A stretch of 64,000 nt of DNA from Actinoplanes lobatus (GCF_014205215.1 NZ_JACHNC010000001.1:2175001-2239000); one strand, 5' to 3'; numbered from the stretch's first letter, positions 8,270 through 16,959 are shown. Numbers and translations: made by a program. The notes: a model not told the origin generated them from the letters alone.

Positions 8270-9337
8270 GTACATGCCGGGGCGGTGCTCGTCGTCGGAC
8301 TTGCCCGCCGACGGCTTGTCACCCTCGCCGAAGAACCGCTTGCCACCGAACTCGCCGTGCAGCCGGTCGTCCAGCTCGTCGGCCAGACCGGTCATCACCT
8401 GCACCGCCAGCATGAGGTGGACCGCCTGGAAGTTGCGGCCGAACACCGGGATCGACGCCCACACGGTGTCCTGCGCGCAGTAGAGACGGCCGATCGGCAT
8501 GCGGTTGGTGAGCTCGGACAGCTTCACGTAGAGCTGCTCGGTCGGCTCGACCTCGGTGAGGATCGGGGAGAAGACGTCGACCAGGGGCGGATTGTCGCGA
8601 ACCCGGACGAATACCATCGCCGAGCCGGCCCGGATGCCGATGTCGCCGTCGGCGTCGACCTGGAGCTGGTCGACGGTGGTCTTGGACATGGTGGCCACGA
8701 CCGTACGGACCCGCTCCTCCAGCGGCACCACGTCGTCGGTCACCCCGGCCAGGGCGGCGTCGAGAGCCTCGTCGTCGTCCAGGCTCAGCCCGGCCTCGAT
8801 GCTGGGCTCGTGACGGGCGGTGCCGAGCGGGCTGGACTCGATCGGCTCGTCGTCCTCGTCGTGCACCAGGTAGACCAGGAAGGCCGGGTGCGGGGCGCCG
8901 TGCACGTCCCGCAGGGTGCGGGTGACGATGGTGGCGACCTGGGCGGCCCTGTCCTGCGACGAGCGCAGCCCGAACGAGTCGCCCGAGCCCGGCAGCACGC
9001 CCGGCGGCGACCAGCCGAGCGCGACCAGGTCGGCGACGGCGGCGCGATCCATCCGGAACTCCTGCGGCAGCGCCGCGTTGCCGACCGCGAGCGCCTCGAC
9101 GACGCCCTCCGGCAGCACCCGGATGCTGACCGAGTAGACGGCCGTGCCGGTGCCCGAGGCGGTGGGGTCGAGCGTCAGGTCGATGTGCGCGCCCGGCTCC
9201 AGGGTCGGCAGCAGTCCGGCCAGCGCGGCGGCGAACTCCCGCCACGCCTGGGTGACCTTCGCCTTCAGGTCGGCCGTGGTCGGCTCGTCGAGTAAACCGC
9301 CTTCGTACGCCTCGCTCGCGGCGCCTTCTGCCGTCAT
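8264..9337 (-). CDS. YbjN / T3SS-chaperone-like (TY-Chap) domain protein
   Basis: A 357-residue soluble acidic protein that appears to hold two related alpha/beta domains. One lies at about residues 25-170 and one at about 195-335, separated by an acidic linker (SLDDDEALDAALAG). The second contains IGIRAGSAMVFVRVRDNPPLVDVFSPIL and the C-terminal helix VMTGLADELDDRL. These resemble actinobacterial YbjN/CesT-like chaperone proteins, but the family call rests on general resemblance. Function would be peptide or protein binding rather than catalysis. A GGAGGT precedes the ATG. No secretion-system genes are nearby. Confidence 0.6.
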   Translation of the reverse strand: MTAEGAASEAYEGGLLDEPTTADLKAKVTQAWREFAAALAGLLPTLEPGAHIDLTLDPTASGTGTAVYSVSIRVLPEGVVEALAVGNAALPQEFRMDRAAVADLVALGWSPPGVLPGSGDSFGLRSSQDRAAQVATIVTRTLRDVHGAPHPAFLVYLVHDEDDEPIESSPLGTARHEPSIEAGLSLDDDEALDAALAGVTDDVVPLEERVRTVVATMSKTTVDQLQVDADGDIGIRAGSAMVFVRVRDNPPLVDVFSPILTEVEPTEQLYVKLSELTNRMPIGRLYCAQDTVWASIPVFGRNFQAVHLMLAVQVMTGLADELDDRLHGEFGGKRFFGEGDKPSAGKSDDEHRPGMYL

Positions 9338-9395
9338 GATCGCACCTCCGTTCCCGTCACCCTATCGAGCGATGCGGGTCCAGGGTGGACCGCCT

Positions 9396-9635
9396 CTAGT
9401 TGCCGGGAACGGCCCGGCGCAGCGCCAGCGCGCTGATCCGCTGAGCGGCGTCGGCCGGGTCGGCGCCCGCGGCCACGGCGAGCCCGAGAAGGTACGCGGA
9501 GACCGGCGCCCCGGGCCGCAGGACGTTGTGCGCGACATCGCGGGCCACGTCGAGGACCGCCTTGGTCGGCACGTCCACGTCACCGAGCCCCAACTCGGCG
9601 GCGACCTCGGCCACCCACTCGTCAAGCTCGCTCAT
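9396..9635 (-). CDS. Small DUF6457-type protein coupled to mobA
   Basis: A 79-residue protein (MSELDEWVAEVAAELGLG...) with a helical fold and a conserved DVARDVAHNVLRPGAPVSAY segment. It matches the small domain that in actinobacteria is often next to, or fused to, molybdenum cofactor guanylyltransferases. The start ATG overlaps the mobA stop (ATGA), so translation is coupled. A role in molybdopterin nucleotide handling is inferred from this association only. Confidence 0.7.
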   Translation of the reverse strand: MSELDEWVAEVAAELGLGDVDVPTKAVLDVARDVAHNVLRPGAPVSAYLLGLAVAAGADPADAAQRISALALRRAVPGN

Positions 9636-10231
9636 TGCGCCCATTCCTCCGCGGTGCGTAGATCGTCGTCGGTGTCGCAATCGAACCACGGGGGCGGGCC
9701 GGGCCGGCGCCAGGACACCTCGGCGACCCGGGAGTGATCGAGCAGCGCCCGGACCGGGGCGCCGTGCAGACCGCCGCGGGCCTCGGCCACCCGGTCGAGG
9801 GCGGCACGCAACCCGGCAGTACGCCAGACCCCGCACAGCAGTTGCAGGTGCCCGTCGGTGTCCCGGTAGACCGCGCCCTCCATCGGCGCCGACTCCAGGG
9901 TCAGCCGCAGCACGTCGACCGCCTCACCGGTCAGCAGGGGCAGGTCGGCGGCGAGCAGGGCGGTGTAGGTGACCTGCGACGGCACCAGGGCGAGCCCCGC
10001 CGCGGCCGCCGCGACCGGCCCACCACCGGGCGGTTCCTCCCGGGTGACGTGCACCGGAACCGGGAAGTCCGGCGCTATCCGGCCGACCACGACACGCGGG
10101 TCGGCGTCGTGCACCGCCGCCAGCACCCGGGTGAGCATCGACTGGCCGGCGACCGCGAGGGCCGGTTTGTCGGCACCGCCCATCCGCCGTGCCGCACCAC
10201 CGGCCAAGACCACTGCCGCGAATCCCCCCAC
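9632..10231 (-). CDS. mobA: Molybdenum cofactor guanylyltransferase
   Basis: A 199-residue NTP transferase expected to attach GMP to molybdopterin. The nucleotide-binding signature is AAVVLAGGAARRMGGADK near the N terminus (LAGGxxxRMGxxK). LLAADLPLLTGEAVD carries the metal-binding aspartate. I chose GTG 10231 because it places this loop at residue 4 and beyond, as in the family. The upstream open frame has no family sequence. It is divergent from fdhD, which belongs to the same cofactor theme. Confidence 0.85.
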   Translation of the reverse strand: MGGFAAVVLAGGAARRMGGADKPALAVAGQSMLTRVLAAVHDADPRVVVGRIAPDFPVPVHVTREEPPGGGPVAAAAAGLALVPSQVTYTALLAADLPLLTGEAVDVLRLTLESAPMEGAVYRDTDGHLQLLCGVWRTAGLRAALDRVAEARGGLHGAPVRALLDHSRVAEVSWRRPGPPPWFDCDTDDDLRTAEEWAQ

Positions 10232-10313
10232 GTGAGTACCGTATCCCGACCACGTGCCGGACGTGACCACGCGCTCGGTTCGACGCCTTCCGGGGACCCC
10301 GTAAGCTCCCGCT

Positions 10314-11141
10314 ATGGCCAGGAGCACGACCCGCCGCACGGTGGTCACCATCGATGTCAGCGTGTCGCCGGCCGCCCGCAGCCGCCAGGATCACCTGACG
10401 GCCGAGGAGCCGCTGGAGATCCGGGTTGGCAAGAAGCCGCTCGCGGTGACCATGCGCACCCCCGGCCACGACATCGACCTGGCGATGGGCTTCCTGCTCA
10501 GCGAGGGTGTGATCAGCCGGGCCGGGGATGTGACGACGGCCCAGCTGTGCGCCGGCACGGACACGCCGAACACCTACAACGTGGTGGACGTCGTGCTCGA
10601 TCCGAGCGTGCCGCCGCCGGTCACCGACCCGAGCCGCAACTTCTACACGACCAGTTCCTGCGGGGTCTGCGGCAAGGCCAGCATCGACGCGGTACGCGTA
10701 CGGTCGCACTTCGACGTGGCCGCCGACCCGATGCGGGTTCCGGCCGGGCTGCTCGCCGGCCTGCCGGAGAAGCTGCGCGCCGCCCAGCGCACCTTCGACC
10801 GCACCGGCGGTCTGCACGCCGCCGGCCTCTTCACCGCGGAGGGGGAGTTGGTGGTGCTGCGTGAGGACGTGGGACGGCACAACGCGGTGGACAAGGTGCT
10901 CGGGTGGGCGCTGCGGGAGGGCCGGCTGCCGTTGACCGGGCATGTGCTGCTGGTGTCCGGGCGGGCCAGTTTCGAGCTCACCCAGAAGGCGTGGATGGCC
11001 GGGCTGCCGATGCTGGCCGCGGTGTCGGCGCCGAGCACCCTCGCCGCGGAACTGGCCGAGGAAGCCGGAATGACACTTGTCGGTTTCCTTCGCGAACCGC
11101 GGATGAACGTCTACTCGGGCGCACATCGCGTCACCTCCTGA
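10314..11141 (+). CDS. fdhD: Formate dehydrogenase accessory sulfurtransferase FdhD
   Basis: A 275-residue protein that transfers sulfur from a cysteine desulfurase to the molybdenum cofactor before insertion into formate dehydrogenase. The catalytic cysteine loop is seen as TSSCGVCGKAS. Other family signatures are EEPLEIRV, HDIDLAMGFLLSEGVI, REDVGRHNAVDKVLG and VSGRASFELTQKA. Length is normal. The gene is divergent from mobA across about 80 bases. No formate dehydrogenase subunit gene is in the window, so its client enzyme must be encoded elsewhere. Confidence 0.95.
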   Translation: MARSTTRRTVVTIDVSVSPAARSRQDHLTAEEPLEIRVGKKPLAVTMRTPGHDIDLAMGFLLSEGVISRAGDVTTAQLCAGTDTPNTYNVVDVVLDPSVPPPVTDPSRNFYTTSSCGVCGKASIDAVRVRSHFDVAADPMRVPAGLLAGLPEKLRAAQRTFDRTGGLHAAGLFTAEGELVVLREDVGRHNAVDKVLGWALREGRLPLTGHVLLVSGRASFELTQKAWMAGLPMLAAVSAPSTLAAELAEEAGMTLVGFLREPRMNVYSGAHRVTS

Positions 11142-11165
11142 CCATTCCCCGGCAACGCCGCTCTG

Positions 11166-11183
11166 CATAGAGATTCATCTATG
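11166..11183. promoter_or_regulatory. Short palindrome upstream of phoD
   Basis: CATAGA at 11166-11171 and TCTATG at 11178-11183 form an inverted repeat with a 6-base centre, 17 bases before the phoD start. It could be an operator. It does not look like the direct-repeat PHO box known from Streptomyces. Confidence 0.35.
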
Positions 11184-11200
11184 AGACCGACGCTGCGGGC

Positions 11201-12838
11201 ATGCCGATCTCGCGCCGTACCCTGCTGACCTCGGCGGCCGGTGCCGCCACCGTGATTCCGCTGTCCGCCGCGACCACCCCCGGCCGCGGCCCGCTGCCGG
11301 CCGACCCGTTCACCCTCGGCGTCGCCTCCGGTGACCCGTCCCCGGACGGCTTCGTGCTCTGGACCCGGCTCGCCGTCACCCCACTCGCCGCGGACGGCCT
11401 CGGCGGCATGCCCTCCCGTGCCGTGCCGGTGACCTGGGAACTCGCCGCCGACGAGCGCTTCCGCCGGGTGATCCGCCGGGGCGTGACCGCCGCCCGCCCG
11501 GACCGGGCGCACAGCGTGCACGTCGAACTGGACGGGCTGGCGCCGGGCCGCGAGTTCTTCTACCGCTTCCATGCCGAGCGTTACACCTCGCCGACCGGGC
11601 GGACCCGGACCGCACCCGCCCGCTGGTCCCGGCCCAGCGCCCTGGCCATGGCGTTCGCCTCCTGCTCCCAGTACGAGCACGGCTACTTCACCGCCTACCG
11701 CCGGCTGGCCGAGGACGAGCCGGAACTGATCCTGCACCTCGGCGACTACCAGTACGAGTACGCGCCGGACACCTACAACATCCCCGGCGGCAACCCGCGC
11801 GACCACGAGGGCCCGGAGACCGTCACGCTGGCCAACTACCGGCAGCGGCACGCCCAGTACAAGACCGACCCGGACCTCCAGGCAGCGCACGCCGTCGCCC
11901 CGTGGGCGGTGGTCTGGGACGACCACGAGACCGAGAACAACTGGGCCGACGAGGTGCCCGAGCAGCCCGACCCGAACTTCCTGGCCCGGCGGGCCGCGGC
12001 GTTCCAGGCCTACTGGGAGAACATGCCGCTGCGGCGGTCGTCGATCCCGAACGGCATCGATATGCTGCTCCACCGACGGCTGCACTGGGGCCGGCTCGCC
12101 ACCTTCCACATGCTCGACACCCGGCAGTACCGCGACGACCAGGGGTGCGGCGACGGCTACAAGGACTGCGCGGCCGCCGCCGACCCGGCCCGCTCGATCA
12201 CCGGCGCCGAACAGGAGGCCTGGCTGCTCGACGGCTTCCGCCGGTCCACCGCCCGCTGGGACGTCCTCGGCCAGCAGGTCTTCTTCGGACAGCGGGACAA
12301 CAACTCCGGCCCCCAGAAGGTGCTGAGCATGGACTCCTGGGACGGCTACCAGGGCTCGCGGGACCGGATCACCCGCGGCTGGGTGGACGCCAGGGTCCGC
12401 AACCCGGTGGTGCTCACCGGTGACGTGCACGCGCACTGGGCCGACGAGCTCAAGCTGGACTGGAACGACCCCACCTCGAAGACCGTCGGCACCGAGCTGG
12501 TCTGCTCGTCGATCACCTCCGGCGGGAACGGGGCCGACGTGGCGAGCGGCAACCACACCTGGGCCGCCTGGAACCCGCACCTGCGCTTCTACAACAACCA
12601 GCGCGGTTACGTCCGGGCGCGGATCACCGGGGAGACGCTGATCGCCGACTTCGTGGTCCTGCCCTACGTCACCGAGGCGGGCGCGCCGGCGCACACCCGG
12701 GCCTCCTTCGTCATCGAGGACCGGGTGCCCGGCCTGCACAAGGTCGCCGACAACCCGACCCCGTCGCCCGGCCTGCGCACGACGGCGCCGGAGGACCAGG
12801 GCGCGGAGACCGTCCGCCAGGAGACCGAACGGCCCTGA
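11201..12838 (+). CDS. phoD: PhoD-type alkaline phosphatase/phosphodiesterase, Tat-exported
   Basis: A 545-residue secreted metallophosphatase that hydrolyses phosphate mono- and diesters for phosphate scavenging. The N terminus is a twin-arginine signal (ISRRTLLTSAAGAATVIPLS). The N-terminal Ig-like domain begins DPFTLGVASGDPSPDGFVLW. Metal-binding motifs are LHLGDYQYEY, WDDHETENNW and GDVHAHW. The active-site cysteine region resembles FASCSQY. Regulation by phosphate through PhoP is expected for the family but no clear PHO box is visible. The gene ends 4 bases from the convergent DUF4192 gene. Confidence 0.93.
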   Translation: MPISRRTLLTSAAGAATVIPLSAATTPGRGPLPADPFTLGVASGDPSPDGFVLWTRLAVTPLAADGLGGMPSRAVPVTWELAADERFRRVIRRGVTAARPDRAHSVHVELDGLAPGREFFYRFHAERYTSPTGRTRTAPARWSRPSALAMAFASCSQYEHGYFTAYRRLAEDEPELILHLGDYQYEYAPDTYNIPGGNPRDHEGPETVTLANYRQRHAQYKTDPDLQAAHAVAPWAVVWDDHETENNWADEVPEQPDPNFLARRAAAFQAYWENMPLRRSSIPNGIDMLLHRRLHWGRLATFHMLDTRQYRDDQGCGDGYKDCAAAADPARSITGAEQEAWLLDGFRRSTARWDVLGQQVFFGQRDNNSGPQKVLSMDSWDGYQGSRDRITRGWVDARVRNPVVLTGDVHAHWADELKLDWNDPTSKTVGTELVCSSITSGGNGADVASGNHTWAAWNPHLRFYNNQRGYVRARITGETLIADFVVLPYVTEAGAPAHTRASFVIEDRVPGLHKVADNPTPSPGLRTTAPEDQGAETVRQETERP

Positions 12839-12842
12839 CCGG

Positions 12843-13802
12843 TCAGCCCGCACGACGGTTCACCAGGGCCGGGGGCACTCCGCAGATCAGCACCTCGAAC
12901 AGCATCCGGGCGAGCTGGTGACCGGGCTCCGCGCTGAGGGCCCGGTCCACCGCCACCCGGGCCAGCGCGCCCCGGCCCAGCCGCCAGGCGGCGAACCCGA
13001 GCAGGCAGGCCGGAGCCGCCACGAACGCCTTCTCGACCCGCCGCACCACGTCGGTCCAGAGCCGGACCCGCCACTCCTCCGGACCGGTCCGGTCGAGCGC
13101 ATAGTCCTCCACACCCCGGTCCACCAGCAACGACCCGAGCCAGGCGACCTCGTCGTCGGTCAGGGCGGCACCGGACCGGTACCGCTTCTCGGCCTCCCGG
13201 ATCGCCAGGCGGCCGGCCCGCCGGATCCGCCGGACGTCGTCGAGCAACTCGGGAAAGCGGCTCCGGGCCCGTTCGGTGGCCGCCGCCATGGCCCTGCGGG
13301 CCGGGCCGCGCACCGCCGCGACCTGGGCCACCAGGTGCTCCCGGCTGGGCAGGGCGACCCGGCCGAGGTAGGTGGCCGAGGCCGCGATCACGCTGTCCGG
13401 CGGCGGGCAGGGCAGACCCTGCGGCGGGCAGCAGCCCGGGTCCTCGCACAGATACGACCACCAGCGGCCGTCGTCGACCCGGAGCACGTCGTCGATCCGC
13501 ACACCGGCGGCCCGCAGCGCCTCGGCGACGGACAGGACGACCGGGGTGACCCGCCGGGGCGGCCCGTAGCCGACGATCACCATCGCGTCGGGACGCTGCC
13601 GGGCCACCGCTCCGGCCACCTCCCGGGCGGTCTCCGCGCACCGGTCCGGCGGCGGCAGGTCGAGACACGCGCCGAAATCGAGCTCACGGCCGCGCAGGCC
13701 GACCAGGGCGAGGTCGTCGCGCGGGTGGTAGCCGAGCAGGAACGGCAGTGCCGCGAGGAGATCGGAGGGGGTACGGAGGACGAGGGAGCAGTCGCCTGTC
13801 AT
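12843..13802 (-). CDS. DUF4192 family protein
   Basis: A 319-residue protein typical of a family restricted to actinobacteria. The N terminus (LRTPSDLLAALPFLLGYHPRDDLALVGL) is the hallmark. The C-terminal third is helical, with ALDRTGPEEW and the tetratricopeptide-like stretch ALARVAVDRALSAEPGHQLA. A cysteine-rich loop (CEDPGCCPPQGLPCPPP) in the middle is common in the family and may bind metal. Function is unknown. It is convergent with phoD. Confidence 0.85.
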   Translation of the reverse strand: MTGDCSLVLRTPSDLLAALPFLLGYHPRDDLALVGLRGRELDFGACLDLPPPDRCAETAREVAGAVARQRPDAMVIVGYGPPRRVTPVVLSVAEALRAAGVRIDDVLRVDDGRWWSYLCEDPGCCPPQGLPCPPPDSVIAASATYLGRVALPSREHLVAQVAAVRGPARRAMAAATERARSRFPELLDDVRRIRRAGRLAIREAEKRYRSGAALTDDEVAWLGSLLVDRGVEDYALDRTGPEEWRVRLWTDVVRRVEKAFVAAPACLLGFAAWRLGRGALARVAVDRALSAEPGHQLARMLFEVLICGVPPALVNRRAG

Positions 13803-13892
13803 GCCCGGCAGCGTGCTCGCATTCGGCGGCCGGTGGGATGCCCTGTGGACGACACGCCGGCCCGTCCACAGGCGGCGATCGCAAAGGCGCAG

Positions 13893-14396
13893 CTAGGAGC
13901 GGAACGGCAACTCGTGCAGTTGCAGACCCTCCTGGTGCCAGGAGTGGGTGTGCCGGTCCAGGTCCATGGTCAGCTCGATCGACGAGACCACGTCGTAGCC
14001 GGCCGCGTGCAGACTGCGGATCGCCTCCACGTTGCGGGACTCCGGCGAGATGGTCAGCGCGGTCATCTCGCGGCGCTTGGCCTCGCTCGCGACGTGTTGC
14101 AGCAGGCGGCGGCCCACGCCCTTGTGCCGGTGGGTGATCGTCACGACGACCGGGTCGACCTCACCGGCCCGGCCCCGCATGATCAGCCCGACCATGCCGA
14201 TCACCCCGTCGTCGGCGTGGTCGGCCACCCACAGCCCGGAGAGGTCGAGCCTGGTCAGGTACTCCTCGAAACCGGCGCCGCCGTCGTCCTGGTGTTCCCC
14301 GTACATCTCGTTGTGCTGTCTGGTGAGCTCGGTCCACAGGCGCCTGCCAGTGGAGTGGTCACTCGGGCGGTACGAGCGCACGACGACAGGGGTCAT
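13893..14396 (-). CDS. GNAT-family N-acetyltransferase
   Basis: A 167-residue acetyltransferase with the acetyl-CoA binding motif A visible as HRHKGVGRRLLQHVASEAKRR (R-x-x-G-V-G). It is preceded by the beta-bulge strand EVDPVVVTIT. The C-terminal half (SRNVEAIRSLHAAGYDVV) is also typical. The N terminus (VVVRSYRPSDH) is that of a single-domain member. The acyl acceptor cannot be told from sequence. It is divergent from a kinase-like gene 56 bases away. Confidence 0.85.
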   Translation of the reverse strand: MTPVVVRSYRPSDHSTGRRLWTELTRQHNEMYGEHQDDGGAGFEEYLTRLDLSGLWVADHADDGVIGMVGLIMRGRAGEVDPVVVTITHRHKGVGRRLLQHVASEAKRREMTALTISPESRNVEAIRSLHAAGYDVVSSIELTMDLDRHTHSWHQEGLQLHELPFRS

Positions 14397-14452
14397 GACG
14401 TCATCTTGCCTCCGAATGGAGACTTACGTCACCAGAAGCGCAAGATAGCCGA

Positions 14453-15322
14453 GTGGACCTGGCGTATCTGCGCGCGCACCCTGAGCACCTCCCGACATTT
14501 CTGACCCACCAGCGAATCCGTGAGACACCGGTGGCCCGAGGCGTCTCCCGGCTCACCCTCGACGACGGAACATCCCTGTTCGCGAAGTCGTGGCCGTCCG
14601 GTCCGGCGCCCGACGGCATGTTCGCGGCGGAGGCGGCCGGACTGGCCTGGCTGCGCTCCTCGGAGACGGTTCCGGTACCGGAGGTCCTGGTCGCCCTACC
14701 GGATCTGCTCGCCACCGAATGGGTCCAGCCCGGCGAGCCCACCCGGCAGGCGGCGGAGACGTTCGGCCGCTCACTCGCCCACCTGCATCGCAGCGGCGCC
14801 GACACCTTCGGCGCTGCCTGGCCGGGCTGGATCGGCCCGCTACCGCTGGACAACACTCCCGGCACCGGCACGTGGGCCTCCTGGTTCGCCACCCGGCGCC
14901 TGCTTCCCTACCTCAAGATCTCGGCCGATCGCGGCGCAATCTCCGAGACCGACGTCACCCTCATCGAGCAGATCATCAAAACCCTCGAGGGGTACGCGGT
15001 GAGCGAACCGCCCGCACGAATCCACGGCGACCTGTGGCCGGGCAACCTGCTGTGGGCCGCCGACGGCCGTGCCTGGCTCGTCGACCCGGCGGCGCACGGC
15101 GGCCACCGGGAGACCGATCTGGCGACACTCTCCCTGTTCGGCGGGGTGCCGTACCTGGACGTCATCCTGGCCGCCTACCGGGAGCAGTGGCCACTGGCGG
15201 AGGGCTGGCAGGCCCGGGTACCGCTGCATCAACTGCACCTGCTGCTGGTGCACACCGCGGCGTTCGGCGGTGGGTACCGGGACGCGGTGCGGGCCGCCGC
15301 CACGGCCGTCCTGTCCTTTTGA
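14453..15322 (+). CDS. Fructosamine/ketosamine kinase-like phosphotransferase
   Basis: A 289-residue protein of the APH/choline-kinase fold, nearest in appearance to fructosamine kinases. It keeps the Brenner-type catalytic motif HGDLWPGNLLW and the metal motif in VDPAAHGGHRETDLATLSLF. The glycine-rich and lysine part is LTLDDGTSLFAKSW. The C-terminal segment is typical of FN3K proteins. It probably phosphorylates glycated amines for deglycation. The GTG start gives the expected N terminus. A small stem (CTATGGG at 15331-15337, CCCATAG at 15368-15374) lies between it and moaA. Confidence 0.82.
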   Translation: MDLAYLRAHPEHLPTFLTHQRIRETPVARGVSRLTLDDGTSLFAKSWPSGPAPDGMFAAEAAGLAWLRSSETVPVPEVLVALPDLLATEWVQPGEPTRQAAETFGRSLAHLHRSGADTFGAAWPGWIGPLPLDNTPGTGTWASWFATRRLLPYLKISADRGAISETDVTLIEQIIKTLEGYAVSEPPARIHGDLWPGNLLWAADGRAWLVDPAAHGGHRETDLATLSLFGGVPYLDVILAAYREQWPLAEGWQARVPLHQLHLLLVHTAAFGGGYRDAVRAAATAVLSF

Positions 15323-15380
15323 TCGTTGATCTATGGGGCGAAAGGCCCGGAACGGAGAGACGGGTTGCCCATAGGGCGAT

Positions 15381-16475
15381 ATGGCTAGCGGCGGGATGCG
15401 TGATGAGCGGCTAAATTCGACACGTGCGCATCTCCAGGAGATCAGCCGAGCCGGCCCGGTGGCGACCGTGACCGGGCTCGTCGACCGGTTCGGCCGCATC
15501 GCGACCGATCTGCGCGTCTCGCTGACCGACCGGTGCAACCTGCGCTGCACGTATTGCATGCCGGCGGAGGGCCTCGCCTGGATGCCGCAGCAGCAGCAAC
15601 TCTCCGACGACGAGGTGAAGCGGCTCGTCCGGATCGCGGTCGAGCGGCTCGGCGTCACCGAGGTGCGGTTCACCGGCGGCGAGCCGCTGATCCGGCGCGG
15701 CCTGGTGGACATCGTGGCGGAGACGGCGCGGCTCGATCCGCGCCCCAAACTGTCGGTCACGACGAACGGGATCGGCCTGGACCGGATCGCCGTCGGGCTG
15801 CGTGATGCCGGCCTCGATCGGGTGAACGTCTCGCTGGACACCCTCGACCCGGTCCGGTTCAACACGCTCACCCTGCGCGACCGGCACGCCGACGTGCTGG
15901 CGGGCCTGCGGGCGGCGGCCGATGCCGGGCTCACCCCCGTGAAGATCAATACCGTGCTGATGCGCGGGGTCAACGAGGACGAGGCGCCGGCGCTGCTGCG
16001 GTTCGCCCTCAGCCACGGCTATCAGTTGCGCTTCATCGAGCAGATGCCGCTCGACGCCCAGCATCAGTGGGACCGGCACGAGATGGTCACCGCCGAGGAG
16101 ATCCTCGCCGCGCTCGAGCCCTTCGATCTCCAGCCTGACAATGTTTCACGTGGAACGGCGCCGGCCGAGACCTGGCTGGTCCCCGGCTATGTCGACGCCG
16201 CCGGGGAACCGGCCCGGGTCGGCGTGATCGCCAGCGTGACCCGCCCGTTCTGTGGCGACTGCGACCGTACCCGCCTCACCGCCGACGGCCAGGTCCGCAA
16301 CTGCCTCTTCGCCACCGAGGAGAGCGATCTGCGCGGCCTTCTGCGGGGCGGGGCCTCCGACGAGGAGATCGGTACGGCCTGGCAGACCGCCATGTGGGGC
16401 AAACGCGCCGGACACGGCATCGACGATCCGTCCTTCCTCCAGCCCGCCCGTCCCATGTCCGCAATCGGAGGCTGA
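15381..16475 (+). CDS. moaA: GTP 3',8-cyclase (MoaA)
   Basis: A radical-SAM enzyme that starts molybdenum cofactor synthesis by cyclising GTP. The first [4Fe-4S] site is CNLRCTYC (CxxxCxxC form). The second is made by FCGDCDRTRLTADGQ and VRNCLF. The SAM-binding GGEPL motif is present (VRFTGGEPLIRR). The C terminus ends in GG, needed for activation of the enzyme. The 364-residue frame carries about 35 extra N-terminal residues, so the true start may lie further in (for example ATG 15396). moaD follows after 4 bases. Confidence 0.95.
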   Translation: MASGGMRDERLNSTRAHLQEISRAGPVATVTGLVDRFGRIATDLRVSLTDRCNLRCTYCMPAEGLAWMPQQQQLSDDEVKRLVRIAVERLGVTEVRFTGGEPLIRRGLVDIVAETARLDPRPKLSVTTNGIGLDRIAVGLRDAGLDRVNVSLDTLDPVRFNTLTLRDRHADVLAGLRAAADAGLTPVKINTVLMRGVNEDEAPALLRFALSHGYQLRFIEQMPLDAQHQWDRHEMVTAEEILAALEPFDLQPDNVSRGTAPAETWLVPGYVDAAGEPARVGVIASVTRPFCGDCDRTRLTADGQVRNCLFATEESDLRGLLRGGASDEEIGTAWQTAMWGKRAGHGIDDPSFLQPARPMSAIGG

Positions 16476-16479
16476 ACCG

Positions 16480-16722
16480 GTGCTCACGGTCCGCTACTTC
16501 GCCGGGGCACGCGCGGCCGCCGGCGGCACCTCCAGTGAGACGGTTGAGGCCGCGGACCTGGACGAACTGATCCAGGTCCTGGTCGAGCAGCATGGTGAGC
16601 GGTTGGCTCTGGTACTGAAGGCGGCCAGCTTCCTGGTGGATGGGCTCACCTGCCACGATCGGGCGGCGGCGCTGCCGGAGAGCGTTACGGTCGACATCCT
16701 GCCGCCTTTCGCGGGCGGCTGA
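16480..16722 (+). CDS. moaD: Molybdopterin synthase small subunit MoaD
   Basis: An 80-residue ubiquitin-like sulfur carrier. Its C terminus, LPPFAGG, ends in the Gly-Gly that is adenylated and thiocarboxylated before sulfur transfer to precursor Z. GGAGG at 16467-16471 lies 8 bases before the GTG start and overlaps the moaA 3' end, so the pair is an operon. The partner large subunit is encoded by moaE at 27.7 kb. The 3' end of this gene, including the stop codon, is the first unit of a degenerate tandem repeat. Confidence 0.92.
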   Translation: MLTVRYFAGARAAAGGTSSETVEAADLDELIQVLVEQHGERLALVLKAASFLVDGLTCHDRAAALPESVTVDILPPFAGG

Positions 16723-16925
16723 CACGCCCTCTGGCCACCACTCGCGGACAGGTGACACGCTCCCCGCCACCACTCACGGACGGCTGACGCACCTTCCGCC
16801 ACCACTCGCGGATAAGTGACACGCTCCCCGCCACCACTCACGGGCGGCTGACGCACCTTCCGCCACCACTCACGGGCGGCTGACGCACCTTCCGCCACCA
16901 CTCGCGGGCAGCTGACGCGGCTTCT
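16707..16925. repeat. 32-base tandem repeat array extending from the moaD 3' end
   Basis: About 6.5 degenerate units (core CCGCCACCACTCGCGGGC then GGCTGACGC). The TGA in each unit falls at 16720, 16753, 16785, 16817, 16849, 16881 and 16913, a spacing of 33 then 32. The first unit is the coding end and stop codon of moaD itself (encoding PPFAGG). There are no unique spacers, so this is not a CRISPR array. It fills the left half of the gene-free stretch 16723-17200. Confidence 0.85.
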
Positions 16926-16959
16926 CGCCGCGCTCTCGCGCTCCCGGTTAGCCCGAGGG

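Noticed and set aside
15323..15380. Molybdenum cofactor riboswitch before moaA
   Set aside because: The spacer is only 58 bases, too short for the known Moco RNA. It holds just one 7-base inverted repeat.
16494..16901. Minus-strand frame of 135 codons over the 32-base array
   Set aside because: Its repeated peptide (REWWRKVRQPP type) simply reflects the DNA repeat and overlaps moaD. There is no ribosome site or family signature.
16707..16925. CRISPR-like array of 32-base repeats
   Set aside because: Units follow one another directly with no unique spacers, the first unit is coding sequence of moaD, and no cas genes are present.
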